A stretch of DNA of 15,000 nt, taken from positions 4,601,719-4,616,718 of the forward strand of contig OZ026549.1 of assembly GCA_964020155.1 (NCBI GenBank). Reading direction: 5' to 3'. How positions within the stretch are numbered: the stretch's first letter is position 1; each line of letters starts with the position of its first letter. Shown here one piece after another: positions 13,945-15,000 of this stretch. Below the pieces are notes generated by a model. That model was given only the letters and a program-made list of their open reading frames with translations, did not search any database and was not told where the DNA came from. Position numbers and translations under genes: made by a program. This DNA comes from Chondrilla cf. caribensis. Taxonomy: Eukaryota; Porifera; Demospongiae; Chondrillida; Chondrillidae.

Positions 13945-15000
13945 TGTACATACATGCATTGTATACATCACCCTACTATTTCCTACACATTAGAGGTCAC
14001 CTACCCTGATAAAAAGGTCACCAAACAGTCTTCCTCCTTGGATTGTGAGGGAGTGAACGAGAGCTCATCACAACCTGTACGTGCCACTATGTTAGGGGGC
14101 GTATGCTCCACTGCATCAGATGACACAAGGGACACTGTGTTGGGCGACCTGTGCTCCACTGTGCCAGATGATGTGTGTTCCTCTAACGTGGAAGTTCCTC
14201 TACTACGAGCAGTCTTCTCCTCGTCTGACTCTCTGGTGGGTAGATTGGCCTCTAGTCTTGCTTCGTCAACTGGATCTGTAGACGATTGTTCTTCTTTCGT
14301 CTTCTCATCCATCTTCCCTGGGATAGATGTGCTCTGATCATCATCAAAAGTCAGCGACATTTTTAAATGACTACTCAAATCATCCACTGTATTGGCATTG
14401 GTGGGAATTCCAGATTCCACTTCAAATTCAACAGTAGTTCCATTCCCAGTATGCCTGTCAGAATTGGACTTCCTAGTGCCCTTCGCCAACAGCAAGGGAC
14501 TTGCTCCATCGCTACACCTGGAGAAAGTGGTGGTCAGAGAAGGGGTGTGGCTGGAACTCAGAGGGGTGTGTGACTTGTCACAAATCGCATTCAAATGCTG
14601 CTCCAGTAGGTCCAGTCCCTCAGGGGATGCCAGGTCGCAGTGGGAGTCCAAGAACCCCCAATACTCGCTCCAACCAACACGACAATGGGCAGCTAGTTGT
14701 CTGAAGTGAGAGATCAAAGAGCACCACGTGGAATTGGTCTAAGAATTTAACTTACAACATACTATGCACACTGTGTAGTAGTGTGTAGATACAGTATATA
14801 CATTATGGACTGTATGTACATATGTAGTAGTATGTATGCATGTATGTACGTATGTTTGTATGTATGTAACGTCAAACATGTTTAGTAACTACAAAATTCA
14901 AAGCAGTACACCAAACCAGAGGTAGAATGTACGTACATATGGAATGGACATTGAATACACAGACCTTCCAACATTCTCCATTCCTTTCTCTGAGTCTCTT
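12505..15000 (-). CDS. ANKLE2: ANKLE2 (LEM4) orthologue, C-terminal part, five exons seen
   Basis: ANKLE2 is an ER and inner nuclear membrane LEM-family protein that promotes dephosphorylation of BAF (through PP2A, against VRK1) so that the nuclear envelope can re-form after mitosis. Exons in order: beyond 15000 to 14965, 14700-14005, 13619-13490, 12878-12847 and 12724-12505. Every junction keeps phase. Recognised blocks: [22 protein letters not shown] (human, from memory, [22 protein letters not shown]) and [18 protein letters not shown] (human [18 protein letters not shown]), followed by a D..R.P.V..WQS region. Between them is a long Ser/Thr-rich disordered linker; the tail is Ser-Pro rich ([13 protein letters not shown]). 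The LEM, transmembrane and ankyrin parts lie right of the window. The last two exons rest mainly on phase and composition and are less sure. Confidence 0.85.
12847..12878 (-). CDS. ANKLE2: Possible 32-base ANKLE2 exon
   Basis: Acceptor GTCCCAG, ten codons plus two bases ([10 protein letters not shown]), donor CTG|GTGGAG. It is the only candidate I found that carries phase 0 from the previous exon into the phase 2 start of the last one. Inferred. Confidence 0.5.
13090..13440. repeat. Degenerate repeat of about 80 bp in an ANKLE2 intron
   Basis: TTATACAGTA, mostly followed by GCTACATG, recurs near 13096, 13182, 13259 and 13338. GTACATAGC, ATACAGTGG and AGAAATACAT words recur between. About four diverged copies. 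Confidence 0.75.
13490..13619 (-). CDS. ANKLE2: ANKLE2 conserved C-terminal exon
   Basis: Acceptor CCCCTACAG, then one base plus 43 codons, [20 protein letters not shown] and on to ..SYPQNDRK, donor AAA|GTGTAC. Strong similarity to human [20 protein letters not shown]. Confidence 0.9.
13759..13939. repeat. (CA)n microsatellite in an ANKLE2 intron
   Basis: (CA)n on the plus strand, so (GU)n in the ANKLE2 transcript. It is interrupted by CACCACGCAC, a block that itself recurs (near 13821 and 13872). It lies between exons 14005 and 13619. Confidence 0.96.
14005..14700 (-). CDS. ANKLE2: ANKLE2 long exon with disordered linker
   Basis: Acceptor CTCACTTCAG at 14701, donor AGG|GTAGGT after 14005; one base plus 231 codons plus two. 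It starts [18 protein letters not shown]. The remainder is Ser/Thr/Glu-rich, with a 16-residue tandem duplication (TVEHRSPN.. and AVEHTPPN..) near its end. It closes ..CLVTFLSG. Confidence 0.88.
14766..14870. repeat. GTAT/TACG simple sequence in an ANKLE2 intron
   Basis: A degenerate run of TATGTAC and GTATGTATG words, with no other feature in the 14701-14964 intron. Confidence 0.7.
14965..15000 (-). CDS. ANKLE2: ANKLE2 exon, 3' end only (window edge)
   Basis: Reads [11 protein letters not shown] and ends GGAAG|GTCTGT in phase 2, as exon 14700-14005 requires; the joined sequence reads ENVG-R-QLAAH. The rest is outside the window. Confidence 0.7.

Overview
This is eukaryotic nuclear DNA from an animal, most likely an early-branching one such as a sponge. 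That placement is an inference from animal-type gene content, compact GT-AG genes and heavy simple-sequence load; no marker in the window proves the taxon. Long open frames of alternating His-Thr or Cys-Val are only translated (CA)n/(GT)n microsatellites. The real genes were found by joining short exons whose reading phases and protein similarity agree. The similarities were judged from memory of the families; no search was run.

Layout. (1) Positions 115-609, minus strand: the first two recognisable coding exons of a P4-type phospholipid flippase, closest in memory to the ATP11 group; the gene continues off the left edge. (2) About 610-2444: intergenic, with a CACAA/TGTAC minisatellite (1866-2075), a 57-bp duplication and a short G-rich tandem repeat. 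(3) 2445-3700, minus strand: a tentative two-exon gene of unknown function whose first exon is rich in acidic residues and CpG. (4) About 3701-4996: AT-rich sequence, then a CpG-rich promoter and leader zone with a perfect NRF1-type palindrome (4408-4423), a YY1/CRE-like cluster and two overlapping small upstream ORFs. (5) 4997-11868, plus strand: a complete 17-exon gene for gamma-tubulin complex component 4 (TUBGCP4). The spliced product is about 668 residues against 667 in human, and all 16 junctions keep phase. Its introns hold most of the window's (CA)n/(GT)n tracts, a 39-bp and a 37-bp tandem repeat, a 40-bp pyrimidine-rich repeat and a 211-bp MITE-like element. (6) 11869-12504: a short convergent intergenic gap with the TUBGCP4 poly(A) signal. 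(7) 12505-15000, minus strand: the 3' part of an ANKLE2 (LEM4) orthologue, whose upstream exons lie beyond the right edge.

The two best-supported genes are tail to tail. GCP4 builds the gamma-tubulin ring complex that nucleates spindle microtubules; ANKLE2 acts in nuclear envelope reassembly at mitotic exit. Whether their pairing matters is unknown. I see no CRISPR array, prokaryotic operon, tRNA, rRNA or evidently new enzymatic system. The most unusual content is how repeats are placed relative to splice sites: donors that run straight into (UG)n, an acceptor preceded only by (CA)n, complementary (CA)n and (UG)n tracts around single exons, and tandem donors four bases apart.
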